From positions 62,001 through 126,000 of the forward strand of contig CANLYJ010000001.1 of assembly GCA_947495295.1 (NCBI GenBank): 64,000 nt of DNA, written 5' to 3'. Below, in pieces: positions 52,560 to 61,258 of the stretch; positions within the stretch are counted from its first letter, which is position 1, and every line of letters starts with the position of its first letter. The translations under genes and the position numbers were made by a program. The notes below the pieces were generated by a model. That model worked only from the letters and a program-made list of their open reading frames with translations. It was not told where the DNA came from and did no database searches. This DNA comes from an uncultured Paracoccaceae bacterium (GTDB lineage Bacteria > Pseudomonadota > Alphaproteobacteria > Rhodobacterales > Rhodobacteraceae).

Positions 52560-52586
52560 GGGCGCTCCGTGAGGAGCGCCCTTTTT
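52560..52586 (+). terminator. Intrinsic terminator of groESL
   Basis: GGGCGCTCC (52560-52568), loop GTGA, GGAGCGCCC (52573-52581), then TTTTT (52582-52586): a textbook Rho-independent terminator about 100 bases downstream of the groEL stop. On the opposite strand it is followed by CCTTGTTT and could also end the convergent lipoprotein gene. Confidence 0.93.
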
Positions 52587-52606
52587 GTTATCTTAAGTTG
52601 TGTAGA

Positions 52607-53032
52607 TCAGAAACGGTCGCGGACGAAGGAATCTTTGGTCAATTCAACATCGAACCTGGCATCCGCAACGACTGGCACATCGGTTGCGCGACAGGCGGCT
52701 GATTTGCCATCCAGACCATCGCGCCCCGGATAAACGCGCGCCCATTCCAGACCACGCATCAATGTCTGCCCGTTCACAGTCACTTTGAGCGCGTTCAGTG
52801 CCTGCCGGTCCTGGCCGGAGCGTACATTCTGTGCGGCGGCACAGATGTCATAGGTGCCACCACCGTCAAAAATACCAACACGATATTTCAAGCTTTGGCC
52901 GTTTTCCCAGTCGAGCGACAGTTCGGGAAACCTGTCATCGATGGTTGCGTCCGCGATTGCGTTAGCGTTTTGTGACGGCTCACATGCCGCAAGCAGCATC
53001 AAAACAGATGCCAGGTAAGCGTATTTGAACAA
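52607..53032 (-). CDS. Small lipoprotein, unknown function
   Basis: 141 residues with a signal peptide and lipobox LAAC (Cys17 in SVLMLLAACEPSQ), so probably anchored in the outer or inner membrane facing the periplasm. The mature part contains two further cysteines (TYDICAAAQN and KSAACRATD) that may form a disulfide, and a generally beta-rich, basic/acidic mixed composition. I recognise no family. Convergent with groEL, sharing the terminator region. No operon partner; the 218 bases upstream to the GNAT gene show no recognised signal. Confidence 0.65.
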   Translation of the reverse strand: MFKYAYLASVLMLLAACEPSQNANAIADATIDDRFPELSLDWENGQSLKYRVGIFDGGGTYDICAAAQNVRSGQDRQALNALKVTVNGQTLMRGLEWARVYPGRDGLDGKSAACRATDVPVVADARFDVELTKDSFVRDRF

Positions 53033-53250
53033 GGGATTCTACCTTTCAAAATCAATTATTGCGTGTCGAACAGGAGCAGCGTTCATGCATTGAGAAAACA
53101 CCGTGGGGATCAGACCACAACATGTCTGTTTTGCAGAACACAGGTTGTGGCGGGTCTGTCACGGTTTGCTCACGTGATCGGGATGCGTTGGATGGTTGCA
53201 TCCTTTCCCATCCCACCCCTTTATGTGGCAACTTGATGGAGACGTCTGAT

Positions 53251-53739
53251 ATGGCAATCACCCCCGATTTTGCCCGTGACCTGCGCCCCGGCGAAGAGCC
53301 TGCGGTTGATGCGTTGTTGCGCGGCAGCTTTCCCACGGGGGAAGAGGCAAAGCTGGTGACCAAACTGCGCAAGAGCCGGGCCATCGCGGGCGAGACCGTC
53401 TTGCCAATGGATGATCAGATCATCGGCTATTATGCCTTGTCCTATATGGTCCGGCCCAAGGGCTGGCTTTGCCTTGCCCCGGTTGCGATCCACCCCGATT
53501 TGCAGCGGCGCGGCTATGGCAAGCGGATGGTGGGCATGCTGACGGAATGGGCGCGGCTGACGAAGACGCCAGTTGTAGTGCTTGGCGCGCCGGATTTTTA
53601 TGAACGGGCCGGGTTCTCAAGGGCCAAGGCCGCGCAATTGCAAAGCCCATACCCGATTGAAAACACCATGCTGGCCGGGCTGAATGCGCCTGCCAGGCCA
53701 CAGAAACTGGTCTATCCATCCGCGTTTGAAGGGGTCTGA
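53251..53739 (+). CDS. GNAT family N-acetyltransferase
   Basis: 162-residue acetyltransferase. The acetyl-CoA-binding signature is in LAPVAIHPDLQRRGYGKRMV (R-R-G-Y-G-K) and the following helix; the late segment VVVLGAPDFYERAGFSRAKA is the typical G-x-x-x-F-Y-x-x-x-G-F. Substrate unknown. The ATG at 53251 is chosen because the long in-frame extension upstream (from 53059) does not resemble any GNAT. It is three bases ahead of the EamA transporter gene, forming a pair. Confidence 0.85.
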   Translation: MAITPDFARDLRPGEEPAVDALLRGSFPTGEEAKLVTKLRKSRAIAGETVLPMDDQIIGYYALSYMVRPKGWLCLAPVAIHPDLQRRGYGKRMVGMLTEWARLTKTPVVVLGAPDFYERAGFSRAKAAQLQSPYPIENTMLAGLNAPARPQKLVYPSAFEGV

Positions 53740-53742
53740 TCG

Positions 53743-54579
53743 ATGCAGCTTTTCCTGCTTTGCGCCCTGACCATGACCGCCTTTGCCGCCAATTCCATCC
53801 TGAACCGGTTGGGTGTCGCGACCTACGGGATGGACCCCATGGATTTCGCGGCGGTTCGCGTGGTTGCGGGTGCAGCGATGCTGTGGCTGTTGGTTAGCGT
53901 CAGGCAGGCAGCCCGCCCGCTTGTCTTTGTCGCGGCCCGGGTCGCCGGGGCGGTTGCGCTTGGCGTCTATATGGTTGGATTTTCATGGGCTTACATCACG
54001 CTGGATGCGGGGCTTGGGGCGTTGATCCTGTTTGGTATCTTGCAGGTGGTGGTGTTTGGCTGGGCCGTTTGGGAAGGGCAGGCGATACCGCCGCAACGCT
54101 GGCTGGGCGCGGGTATCGCCCTTGTCGGGCTATGCGTCCTGCTATGGCCCGGCGGGCAGGCGGCGGTGCCATTTTTGGGTGCTGCGGCGATGGTGATCGC
54201 AGGCACGGCCTGGGCTGTTTACACGCTGTTGGGGCGGGCGTCGCCGGATGCGTTGGGGGCGACGGCTGGGAATTTCCTGCTTTGCGTGCCGCTGACCGGT
54301 ATCGCGATGCTGGTGGCCGGGCAGGGCGCCTTTCCTGTGATGGGGACACTGACGGCCATTATGGCCGGGGCTGTGACATCTGGGCTGGGCTATGCGTTAT
54401 GGTATCGCGTGCTGCCGCAACTGCCCACAACCGTGGCAGGGATTGCGCAGTTGAGCGTGCCGGTGATCGCGGTTCTGGCGGGTGTGCTGCTGTTGGGGGA
54501 ACCCTTGACGACCCGGCTTGTGCTGGCCGGGGTGCTGGTTCTGGGGGGGATCGGGCTTTCCCTGACGGCGCGCAGTTAG
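53743..54579 (+). CDS. EamA/DMT-family transporter
   Basis: 278 residues with ten hydrophobic helices in two EamA repeats (FAANSILNRLGVATYG opening; GTAWAVYTLLGRASPDALGA beginning the second). Exporter or importer of an unidentified small metabolite. Paired with the GNAT gene directly upstream, which may point to acetylation and efflux of a common substrate, but this is speculative. ATG at 53743 with GGGGTCTGATCG before it. Confidence 0.87.
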   Translation: MQLFLLCALTMTAFAANSILNRLGVATYGMDPMDFAAVRVVAGAAMLWLLVSVRQAARPLVFVAARVAGAVALGVYMVGFSWAYITLDAGLGALILFGILQVVVFGWAVWEGQAIPPQRWLGAGIALVGLCVLLWPGGQAAVPFLGAAAMVIAGTAWAVYTLLGRASPDALGATAGNFLLCVPLTGIAMLVAGQGAFPVMGTLTAIMAGAVTSGLGYALWYRVLPQLPTTVAGIAQLSVPVIAVLAGVLLLGEPLTTRLVLAGVLVLGGIGLSLTARS

Positions 54580-54632
54580 ATTTCACAGAAATGAGACTTG
54601 GGTTTTGTAGCCCGCAAGCCTAACTATCGGGT

Positions 54633-55364
54633 ATGAGATTTGTTGTTGCTGCATTTCTGGCCCTCTTTGGGTCCACCGCCGCTGCACAGGATTGTGTGGT
54701 GCTGCTGCATGGGCTGGCGCGGACGGAGATTTCGCTGACGCCAATGCAACTGGCGCTGGAATTCGACGGCTATAAAGTGGTCAATCGCGGCTATCCATCG
54801 ACCGAAGCAACGATCCAGACCTTGGTCGAAGAGCATCTGCCCGAGGATGTGGCCGCCTGTGGCGATGCGCGCGTGCATTTTGTGACCCATTCCATGGGCG
54901 GTATTCTGGCGCGCGCCTGGCTGACCAATAATCGACCCAAGAATATGGGGCGGGTTGTGATGCTGGGGCCACCTAATAACGGGTCAGAGCTGGTCGATAT
55001 CTTTGGTGATTTTGAACCGTTTCAATGGATCAACGGCCCGGCTGGTCTGCAGCTCAGCACGGATGACGAAAGCCTGCCCAACCGATTGGGGCTGCTGCCT
55101 TACGAGATTGGGGTGATTGCCGGTGACCGCAGCCTGAACCTGATTTATTCGGCTTTGATCGATGGGCCGGATGACGGCAAGGTTTCCGTTGAATCCACCC
55201 GGCTGGAAGGCTTGCAGGATCACATTGTACTGCCGGTGACCCATACATTCATGATGAATAATGCGCTGGTCATCGAAGAGGTGCTGACCTTTCTGCGCGA
55301 TGGTCAGTTTGATCACGGGTTGAGTATGCGCGATGTGATCCTTGGGTCCGACTGGCCATTCTGA
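54633..55364 (+). CDS. Exported lipase-like alpha/beta hydrolase
   Basis: 243 residues with a signal peptide ending STAAAQD. It is related to triacylglycerol-lipase-like alpha/beta hydrolases: oxyanion region [11 protein letters not shown], nucleophile elbow THSMGG (Ser about residue 92), Asp probably in [12 protein letters not shown] and His in LPVTHTFMM. No lid domain. Periplasmic or secreted esterase with unknown substrate. Followed by a palindrome cluster and convergent purK. Confidence 0.82.
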   Translation: MRFVVAAFLALFGSTAAAQDCVVLLHGLARTEISLTPMQLALEFDGYKVVNRGYPSTEATIQTLVEEHLPEDVAACGDARVHFVTHSMGGILARAWLTNNRPKNMGRVVMLGPPNNGSELVDIFGDFEPFQWINGPAGLQLSTDDESLPNRLGLLPYEIGVIAGDRSLNLIYSALIDGPDDGKVSVESTRLEGLQDHIVLPVTHTFMMNNALVIEEVLTFLRDGQFDHGLSMRDVILGSDWPF

Positions 55365-55377
55365 CGCGCGACCGGAT

Positions 55378-55459
55378 AAAAAATCTGTCACAGATTTTTT
55401 GGAAACTGTTCCGCCCATATGCCATCTGGCGCGCCCTAAAATCTGCGTACGCAGATTTT
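55378..55459. repeat. Two perfect palindromes between convergent lipase-like gene and purK
   Basis: 55378-55387/55391-55400 (AAAAAATCTG/CAGATTTTTT, loop TCA) and 55438-55447/55450-55459 (AAAATCTGCG/CGCAGATTTT, loop TA), separated by 37 bases. The first resembles a bidirectional intrinsic terminator with its A/T tails. Member of the same palindrome class as 19134 and 22830. Confidence 0.85.
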
Positions 55460-55460
55460 G

Positions 55461-56534
55461 TCATCGCTGCGCGTGGCTGACCCGGTTGACATGTCCCATC
55501 TTGCGCCCGGGTTTGACCGCAGCCTTACCATAAAGATGCAGCGCCGCGTCGGTTGTTGCAATCTGCGGCACCTGATACATATCGTCGCCGATCAGGTTTT
55601 CCATCACCACATCCGCATGCCGTGATCCATCGCCCAGCGGCCAGCCGGTGATCGCCCTGATATGTTGCTCAAACTGGCAGATCGTGCAGCCATTCTGCGT
55701 CCAGTGGCCGGAATTATGCACCCTTGGCGCAATCTCGTTCACGATTAACCCGCCGGGGGTTACGAATAGCTCCACCCCCATAACGCCGACATAATCCAAC
55801 GCATTCAGGATGCGCCCCGCGATCAGGATCGCATCAGTATGCTGCGCATGGTTCAGCCGGGCAGGAACGGTTGTGGTGCGGAGGATACCGTCCTGATGCA
55901 CGTTTTCGCCCGGGTCATAACAGGCCACAGCCCCATCCAACCCGCGGGCGGCGATGACCGACACCTCATGACTGAAATCAACGAACCCTTCCAGAATGGC
56001 AGGGGCACCTTGCATGGCCGCCAATGCATCTGCGGCCTCACCGGCGGTCATAATCCGCGCCTGTCCTTTGCCATCATAGCCCATGCGCCGGGTCTTGAGG
56101 ATTGCGGGTGCGCCGATTGCATCCAGTGCCTGTGTCAGGTCACGCGCATTTTCGACATTGGCGAACGGGGCGGTCAGCAGGCCGAGGCCTTGCAGAAAGG
56201 TCTTTTCGTCCAACCGGTCCTGACTGGTCGCCAATGCCTGCCGTCCGGGGTGGATCGGCGCATGCGCTTCGATCAGGTCAAGGGCTGTTGTGGGGATGTT
56301 TTCAAACTCAAAGGTGACGACATCGGCGCTTTGGGCAAAGCGGGTCAATGCATCCGCATCACCATAGTCTGCCTGAAAATGATAATTGGCAACATGGGAG
56401 GCCGGGCAATCGCCACCCGGTTCAAAGATGCAGGTTTTGTACCCCAGCCGGGCAGCCGCAACCGACAGCATACGGCCCAATTGCCCGCCGCCCAGAATGC
56501 CGATTGTGGCGCCTTGCGCTAGTGGTTCAGTCAT
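55461..56534 (-). CDS. purK: 5-(carboxyamino)imidazole ribonucleotide synthase PurK
   Basis: 357-residue ATP-grasp enzyme of purine synthesis that carboxylates AIR to N5-CAIR with bicarbonate and ATP. It opens [20 protein letters not shown], with [40 protein letters not shown] (ATP-binding) and [17 protein letters not shown]. The ATG at 56534 overlaps the end of purE by eight bases; the additional 17 codons upstream lie within purE and are not used. Second gene of purEK. Confidence 0.97.
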   Translation of the reverse strand: MTEPLAQGATIGILGGGQLGRMLSVAAARLGYKTCIFEPGGDCPASHVANYHFQADYGDADALTRFAQSADVVTFEFENIPTTALDLIEAHAPIHPGRQALATSQDRLDEKTFLQGLGLLTAPFANVENARDLTQALDAIGAPAILKTRRMGYDGKGQARIMTAGEAADALAAMQGAPAILEGFVDFSHEVSVIAARGLDGAVACYDPGENVHQDGILRTTTVPARLNHAQHTDAILIAGRILNALDYVGVMGVELFVTPGGLIVNEIAPRVHNSGHWTQNGCTICQFEQHIRAITGWPLGDGSRHADVVMENLIGDDMYQVPQIATTDAALHLYGKAAVKPGRKMGHVNRVSHAQR

Positions 56535-57015
56535 CGCTGGGCTCATCCGGGATAGAGGCTGACAAATCCGCCCGCCATTGATCAAGGCGCTGGGCCAGGT
56601 CGGGGTCTTGCAACGCCAGAATGCTAGCGGCCATCAACCCTGCATTGGCGGCGCCCGCAGCCCCGATGGCCATGGTTGCCACTGGAAAACCGCGTGGCAT
56701 TTGAAGAATGGAATAAAGGCTGTCGACACCCGAAAGCGCCTTTGTCTGGACCGGCACACCAATCACTGGCACCCGGGTTTTGGAGGCCATCATGCCGGGC
56801 AGATGGGCGGCCCCGCCGGCGCCTGCGATAATCACCTGCAAGCCGCGATCCACCGCCGTCTTGCCGTAATCCCACAACCGGTCGGGGGTACGGTGGGCTG
56901 ACACGATCTTGGCCTCATAAACGATGCCCAGTTGATCCAGCATCTCGGACGCTTCGCGCATGGTGGACCAGTCAGATTGACTGCCCATGATGATGCCGAC
57001 CAGGGGTTGGGTCAT
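56527..57015 (-). CDS. purE: N5-CAIR mutase PurE
   Basis: 162-residue class I PurE converting N5-CAIR to [48 protein letters not shown] and [17 protein letters not shown] contain the active-site serine/aspartate and histidine residues of the family. GGAGCA precedes the ATG at 57015; the upstream in-frame start at 57048 adds 11 atypical residues. Precedes purK with overlapping ends. Confidence 0.97.
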   Translation of the reverse strand: MTQPLVGIIMGSQSDWSTMREASEMLDQLGIVYEAKIVSAHRTPDRLWDYGKTAVDRGLQVIIAGAGGAAHLPGMMASKTRVPVIGVPVQTKALSGVDSLYSILQMPRGFPVATMAIGAAGAANAGLMAASILALQDPDLAQRLDQWRADLSASIPDEPSDD

Positions 57016-57081
57016 TGCTCCGCCCTCGCTTGGAAAAGGAAGCGGCACTATAGCGGCGCGATACCGGGCTGCAACGGGGGA

Positions 57082-57300
57082 TTACGCAATAATATCAGGC
57101 AAAAGCCGGTCTTCCAGATTGCTGATCTGATCCTTCAGCGACAGTTTTTGTTTCTTGAGGCGTTTGACCGTCAACATATCGGCATTGGCGCGTTCCTGCA
57201 GGGCGTCAATCGCCGCGTCCAGATCGCGATGTTCGCGCTTGAGCACCTCAAGCTTCACGCGCAGGACTTCCTGCTGTTCCATTTTTGCCGATGTGTTCAT
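57082..57300 (-). CDS. YdcH (DUF465) family small protein
   Basis: 72-residue coiled-coil protein: KLEVLKREHRDLDAAIDALQ and KRLKKQKLSLKDQISNLED are the two helices of the DUF465 hairpin, with the H-R-x-L-D-x-x-I and K-x-x-K-L-x-L-K-D motifs. Function is unknown; family members are abundant small cytosolic proteins in alphaproteobacteria. Monocistronic between purEK and hsp20. Confidence 0.88.
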   Translation of the reverse strand: MNTSAKMEQQEVLRVKLEVLKREHRDLDAAIDALQERANADMLTVKRLKKQKLSLKDQISNLEDRLLPDIIA

Positions 57301-57374
57301 CCAGCGCGCCGCCCGGTTTGGTTTGTCTTAACCCAATAGATAAGCCTTTCCTTACAAACTTCCTAATACTTCCT

Positions 57375-57404
57375 CTTGATCCAGTGTCTTCTGCGCCCCA
57401 TATT
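57375..57404 (+). promoter_or_regulatory. RpoH (sigma-32) type heat-shock promoter for hsp20
   Basis: -35 CTTGATC at 57375-57381, 14-base spacer, -10 CCCCATATT at 57396-57404. This closely fits the sigma-32 consensus (CTTGAAA, N13-14, CCCCATNT). It is 65 bases before the hsp20 ATG. groESL instead carries CIRCE, so the two chaperone operons seem to be under different regulators. Confidence 0.75.
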
Positions 57405-57468
57405 TTCAGCAACGGTCGCCGCAATCGGGGCCGCAATCGACAGTCGCTTGACGAAAAGGACATGTCTT

Positions 57469-57882
57469 ATGACGAAACTGGCTTTGGGAACGCATCCGTT
57501 CCTGTTGGGTTTCGAACAGCTGGAGCGGCTGGTCGAACGTACCGCAAAAAGCGGGAATGAGGGATACCCACCCTATAATATCGAACAAACATCCGAGAAT
57601 TCCTATCGTATTACCCTGGCCGTGGCCGGTTTTGCCGAAGGCGATTTATCGATCACGGTCGAGGATAACTCCCTCGTCATTCGTGGCCGTCAGGGCGATG
57701 ACGCAGATAACCGCGTCTTTTTGCATCGCGGTATCGCGGCGCGGCAGTTCCAGCGTTCATTCGTGTTGGCCGATGGCGTCGATGTGGGCGAGGCGATCAT
57801 GGAAAACGGGTTGCTGCATGTCGATCTGAACCGCGCTGTGCCCGAACGCGTGGTACAGACGATCAATATCAGGAAAGGATAG
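57469..57882 (+). CDS. Small heat-shock protein Hsp20 (IbpA-like)
   Basis: 137 residues with an alpha-crystallin domain: PPYNIEQTSENSYRITLAVA begins it, and the G-x-L motif is GLLHVDLNR. The ENSLVIRG-type strand (EDNSLVIRGRQG) and FLHRGIAARQFQRSF loop match class A alphaproteobacterial Hsp20 proteins. It holds unfolding proteins in refoldable aggregates. The ATG at 57469 has AAGGA nine bases upstream. Followed directly by a DUF1150 gene. Confidence 0.93.
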   Translation: MTKLALGTHPFLLGFEQLERLVERTAKSGNEGYPPYNIEQTSENSYRITLAVAGFAEGDLSITVEDNSLVIRGRQGDDADNRVFLHRGIAARQFQRSFVLADGVDVGEAIMENGLLHVDLNRAVPERVVQTINIRKG

Positions 57883-57885
57883 ACG

Positions 57886-58110
57886 ATGAATACCAAGTAT
57901 GAATTCGACGCGATTGCGAAAGATATCGTCTATGTCAAACCTGTTGCGGTTGTCGAATTGCCGCAGGACATGCAGGAACATGCAGGCGATCTGGACACGA
58001 TCTTTGCCGTCCATAACGCCAAGGGCGAACAACTGGCGCTGGTCGCCAACCGCAAGCTTGCCTTTCATCTGGCGCGTGAAAACGACATGCATCCGGTGCG
58101 GGTGCAATAA
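57886..58110 (+). CDS. DUF1150 family protein
   Basis: 74 residues. VYVKPVAVVELPQDMQEHAG, followed by FAVHNAKGEQLALVANRKLAF, is the whole DUF1150 domain. The gene usually follows hsp20 in Rhizobiales and Rhodobacterales, so a role tied to the small heat-shock protein is likely but not established. Three bases from hsp20, so in the same operon. Convergent with the enol-lactonase-like gene, six bases away. Confidence 0.9.
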   Translation: MNTKYEFDAIAKDIVYVKPVAVVELPQDMQEHAGDLDTIFAVHNAKGEQLALVANRKLAFHLARENDMHPVRVQ

Positions 58111-58116
58111 GGCTTT

Positions 58117-58929
58117 TCAACTTTGTGGTAGATCGACCGCTTCCCTAAGATGCCCGGTATCAGCGATGAATTGATTGAGCCTTGCGGCGAACCCCTCGGG
58201 GTCTTCGGCGCAGGGCAGGTGACCCGCCCGCCACATCAGTGAAAACTGTGATCCGGGGATCAGGTCAACCGTTTCGCGCACCAGATCGGGCGGGGTTGCC
58301 CCATCTTGCCCGCCCGCGATGCCCAGCACTGGCATGCGCAACCCGCTGGTAGGGGTGTAGAAATCCGTGCCAGCAATGGCCGCACATGTGGCGACATATC
58401 CTTCCTCTGGCATTGCCATCAGCATATCCAGCCATTTGGCCATGGCCGGGGTGCCAAAGAAGTCGCGGGCGAACCAGCGTTGCATGATCGTATCAGCCAT
58501 CGAAGACAGGCCATGCGTGTTCACTGCCGCAATGCGATCCTGCCACATCTGGGCAGTGCCAATCTTGGTCGCCGTGCTGGACAGGACCATGGCCCGTATC
58601 AGGTCGGGGCGTTTGATGACCAGCCCCTGCGCCACCATGCCACCCACCGACAGGCCGACAAACAGGCAGTCAGACACGTCCAACTGATCGCAGATCGCCT
58701 CGGCATCGCTGACCAGTTGGCCCATCGTATAGGGGCCGCCCGGCACATCAGATTGCCCATGACCGCGGCTGTCATAGCGGATAATGCGCAAACCGGCCGG
58801 TAGCAGGGGCAGGACCGCGTCCCAAAGATGCAGATTAGTGCCAAGCGAATGCGCAAACATCACTGTCGGGGCATCATCGGGGCCTGAAACCTCGACATGC
58901 AGACCGACGCCGTTGCGATCAATCATCAT
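58117..58929 (-). CDS. Alpha/beta hydrolase, 3-oxoadipate enol-lactonase-like
   Basis: 270 residues resembling PcaD, which hydrolyses 3-oxoadipate enol-lactone in the beta-ketoadipate pathway. Motifs: VMFAHSLGTNLHLWD (oxyanion hole), RYDSRGHGQSD, nucleophile elbow VGLSVGGMVAQG (Ser about residue 95), ATPPDLVRE with Asp nearby, and WRAGHLPCAEDPEGF (His). No other pca genes are adjacent, so function is provisional. ATG at 58929 follows AAGGAC; ATG at 58926 is the alternative. Confidence 0.78.
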   Translation of the reverse strand: MMIDRNGVGLHVEVSGPDDAPTVMFAHSLGTNLHLWDAVLPLLPAGLRIIRYDSRGHGQSDVPGGPYTMGQLVSDAEAICDQLDVSDCLFVGLSVGGMVAQGLVIKRPDLIRAMVLSSTATKIGTAQMWQDRIAAVNTHGLSSMADTIMQRWFARDFFGTPAMAKWLDMLMAMPEEGYVATCAAIAGTDFYTPTSGLRMPVLGIAGGQDGATPPDLVRETVDLIPGSQFSLMWRAGHLPCAEDPEGFAARLNQFIADTGHLREAVDLPQS

Positions 58930-59065
58930 CAACTTGTCCTTCAAAAGCTCAAGCCGCGCTTGGGTGTCCCGACCCTGCGCGGCTTTCACTTGTTGCTACG
59001 GCAACGCAATGTAACCGCTAACAACCCTCCCATGCATAAGGAACATGGAATATGTGATTCCGAGC

Positions 59066-59087
59066 AACCTGTACTTTTGTACAGGTT
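59066..59087. repeat. Perfect hairpin at the 3' end of the EEP-dehydratase operon
   Basis: AACCTGTAC (59066-59074), TTTT, GTACAGGTT (59079-59087), four bases beyond the stop codon of the minus-strand EEP gene. Like the other perfect-stem elements at gene ends in this window; probably a terminator or 3' stabiliser. Confidence 0.8.
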
Positions 59088-59090
59088 CGC

Positions 59091-60290
59091 CTAAACCGCT
59101 GCTTTCCCCAATAGCATATGCGCCATGATCTGTCCGTGGTCAGAAGCAAGCTTGTTATATGGCGCTTCGGGATGTGACCCGTCAGTCAAATGGTCATTCA
59201 ACACGCTGAAATACTCCATTTCACCGATGCTGGCGTCTGATTCGGGCTGGAAATGCCGTGACATCAGGATTTGATCGATGCTTTCGAACACCCCGCCAAA
59301 GGCCGAGGTATAGACCATGTCGCGCAACGACTTTTTCACGAACAGTTTCTCTGCTGCATAAAGCCGCACCCGCGCGATCTTTTCCTGAATGATAGCGTCT
59401 TCTTCGTCGCTATAGCGGTCACGCCGGTCCTTTGCATCATGGCGGCGCATCCAGGCGTAGTTTTTGAACGGGGCCTCACCGGTGATGATCTCTGATGACA
59501 CCGCATGTTCGCTGTCGTTGAAATCACCCAGAACCATGACGGGGTTACCCGCCTCCAGTTCCGTCAGGATGGCCCGCCGCAGCACCCAGGCCTCTGCCAT
59601 CCGGCGCAGGGCCGCGCGCAGTGACCCCATGGCACGCCCCGCCGGATTGTAATTCACCAGATCGGCCTCTGGCGCAAACGGCGCACCGTCGGGGCGGGGA
59701 AATTCGCCCAGCTTGGATTTCAGATGGCAGTTGAACACTGTGATGATCTGATCGCCCACCGGAATGCGCACTTTTAAAATCGGGCGGCTTAACCGTTTGA
59801 TCTGATATGACCCGCCATCGCTGCCATCCAGATCGCTGAACGGCACGTCCAGCGGTTCGGGCAAGTCCTGAATGACCTCTGGCAGCCCCTCGAACCCAAA
59901 GCGGGACAGGATCGCGACACCAGGGCGGCGCTGGCCCGGCCCACCGTCAAAGCTGTTGGGGGCAAAGGCCAGCGCGGCCTCGGTATAGGGCTCATAGGCC
60001 AGTTTGCGGAAAATCGCCTTGCGGGCATAGTGTTTTGAACGGTCGGGGATATTCGCTGCATTCGCAGCCAGCCCCAATTCGTCAGTTTCAATCACCACAT
60101 CGCGCAGGGCGTTTTCGGTGAAAATCTCCTGAAAACCGACGATATCGGCATTCATCGTTAGCAATTGGTCGGATAACCAGGCGCGTTTCCAGGCGTATTC
60201 CTCGGGTGTGTATTCTTCGAACCGGTAATATTCCTGATCCGCCTCGATCAGGTTTTTGACGTTGAAGCTGGCAATGGTGAAACGGGTCAT
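59091..60290 (-). CDS. EEP-superfamily nuclease/phosphodiesterase
   Basis: 399 residues. The EEP catalytic set is FTIASFNVKNLIEA (Asn), DIVGFQEIFTENAL (Glu), FNCHLKSKLGEFPR, VMVLGDFNDSEHAV (Asp-x-Asn) and LASDHGQIMAHM (Asp-His). An insert after residue 180 makes it longer than typical DNase I-like enzymes. No signal peptide. It is last in a four-gene overlapping unit with a PLP dehydratase, a hydrolase and a HAD phosphatase; its ATG overlaps the dehydratase stop (ATGA). Substrate unknown. Confidence 0.85.
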   Translation of the reverse strand: MTRFTIASFNVKNLIEADQEYYRFEEYTPEEYAWKRAWLSDQLLTMNADIVGFQEIFTENALRDVVIETDELGLAANAANIPDRSKHYARKAIFRKLAYEPYTEAALAFAPNSFDGGPGQRRPGVAILSRFGFEGLPEVIQDLPEPLDVPFSDLDGSDGGSYQIKRLSRPILKVRIPVGDQIITVFNCHLKSKLGEFPRPDGAPFAPEADLVNYNPAGRAMGSLRAALRRMAEAWVLRRAILTELEAGNPVMVLGDFNDSEHAVSSEIITGEAPFKNYAWMRRHDAKDRRDRYSDEEDAIIQEKIARVRLYAAEKLFVKKSLRDMVYTSAFGGVFESIDQILMSRHFQPESDASIGEMEYFSVLNDHLTDGSHPEAPYNKLASDHGQIMAHMLLGKAAV

Positions 60291-61258
60291 GCAAGGGTCT
60301 CCAAGGCTTTGGAAAAGACGGGGGGATCAATATTACCGCCGGTCGCAACGGCGATAATGGCGTCGCCTTCAAACGCATCTGGCCGGAACAAGGCCGCAGC
60401 CAGTGCCGCCGCTCCGCCCGGTTCCACCACAATTTTCAACCGCTCATAAGCCAGCCCAACGGCGCGCAGGCAGTCAGCCTCGGTCACCACAACACCCGGT
60501 CCGCAATGGGCCTGCATGATGGGAAAGGTGATCTCGCCCGGCTGCGGGGTGATGATTGCATCGCATAGCGATCCGACGGTACGGGCGTTGCGCTCAATCT
60601 GGCCGCTGGCCAGCGATCGGGTCACATCGTCAAACCCTTCCGGCTCCACCGGGCGAACACGCAGGCCGGGGGCATCCGCCGCCAAGGCAAGTGCGATACC
60701 AGAGGTCAGCCCGCCACCCCCGCAACAGACCGCAACATCGGCATCCGTTACGCCCATAGCGTTCATATCGGCGGCAATCTCCAGCCCGCAGGTGCCTTGG
60801 CCTGCAATCACCTGGGGTTCATCAAACGGCTTGATCAGGGTCAGCCCACGTTCAGCGGCCAGCCGGGTGCCAATCTCGTCGCGATCCTCTGTGGCGCGGT
60901 CATACAGCACCACCTCGGCCCCCAATGCGCGGGTATTCTCGATCTTGATCACAGGCGCATCCGACGGCATCACGATCACCGCCGGCGCGCCATGTGTCTT
61001 GGCGGCCAGCGCGACCCCTTGGGCATGATTGCCGCTGGAAAAGGCGATCACCCCGGTTTTCAGCGCATTATCGGTCAGCGCGGACACCGCCGACCAGCCG
61101 CCGCGGAATTTGAACGACCCTGTATGTTGCAAACATTCAGGCTTCACAAACACCTGCCGCCCCGCGATCTCATCCAGAAACGGGGAAGTCAGGATCGTGG
61201 TGCGCCGCGCATGGCCATCCAGCCGCCTGGCTGCCGCCCGGATCATATCGATATTCAT
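60287..61258 (-). CDS. Threonine/serine dehydratase-like PLP enzyme
   Basis: 323-residue fold-type II PLP enzyme. The Schiff-base lysine is in HTGSFKFRGG (about residue 50), and the phosphate-binding glycine loop is CCGGGGLTSG. FSSGNHAQGVALAA and VEPGGAAALAA are further family motifs. It resembles catabolic threonine dehydratase, serine racemase and EutB (hydroxyectoine dehydratase). No regulatory ACT domain, so it is not the biosynthetic IlvA. Overlaps both neighbours by four bases. Substrate undetermined. Confidence 0.86.
   Translation of the reverse strand: MNIDMIRAAARRLDGHARRTTILTSPFLDEIAGRQVFVKPECLQHTGSFKFRGGWSAVSALTDNALKTGVIAFSSGNHAQGVALAAKTHGAPAVIVMPSDAPVIKIENTRALGAEVVLYDRATEDRDEIGTRLAAERGLTLIKPFDEPQVIAGQGTCGLEIAADMNAMGVTDADVAVCCGGGGLTSGIALALAADAPGLRVRPVEPEGFDDVTRSLASGQIERNARTVGSLCDAIITPQPGEITFPIMQAHCGPGVVVTEADCLRAVGLAYERLKIVVEPGGAAALAAALFRPDAFEGDAIIAVATGGNIDPPVFSKALETLA

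Noticed and set aside
53059-53250. In-frame 64-codon extension upstream of the second GNAT gene
   Set aside because: The extension has many cysteines and prolines, no similarity to GNAT proteins and no ribosome site, so the ATG at 53251 is used.
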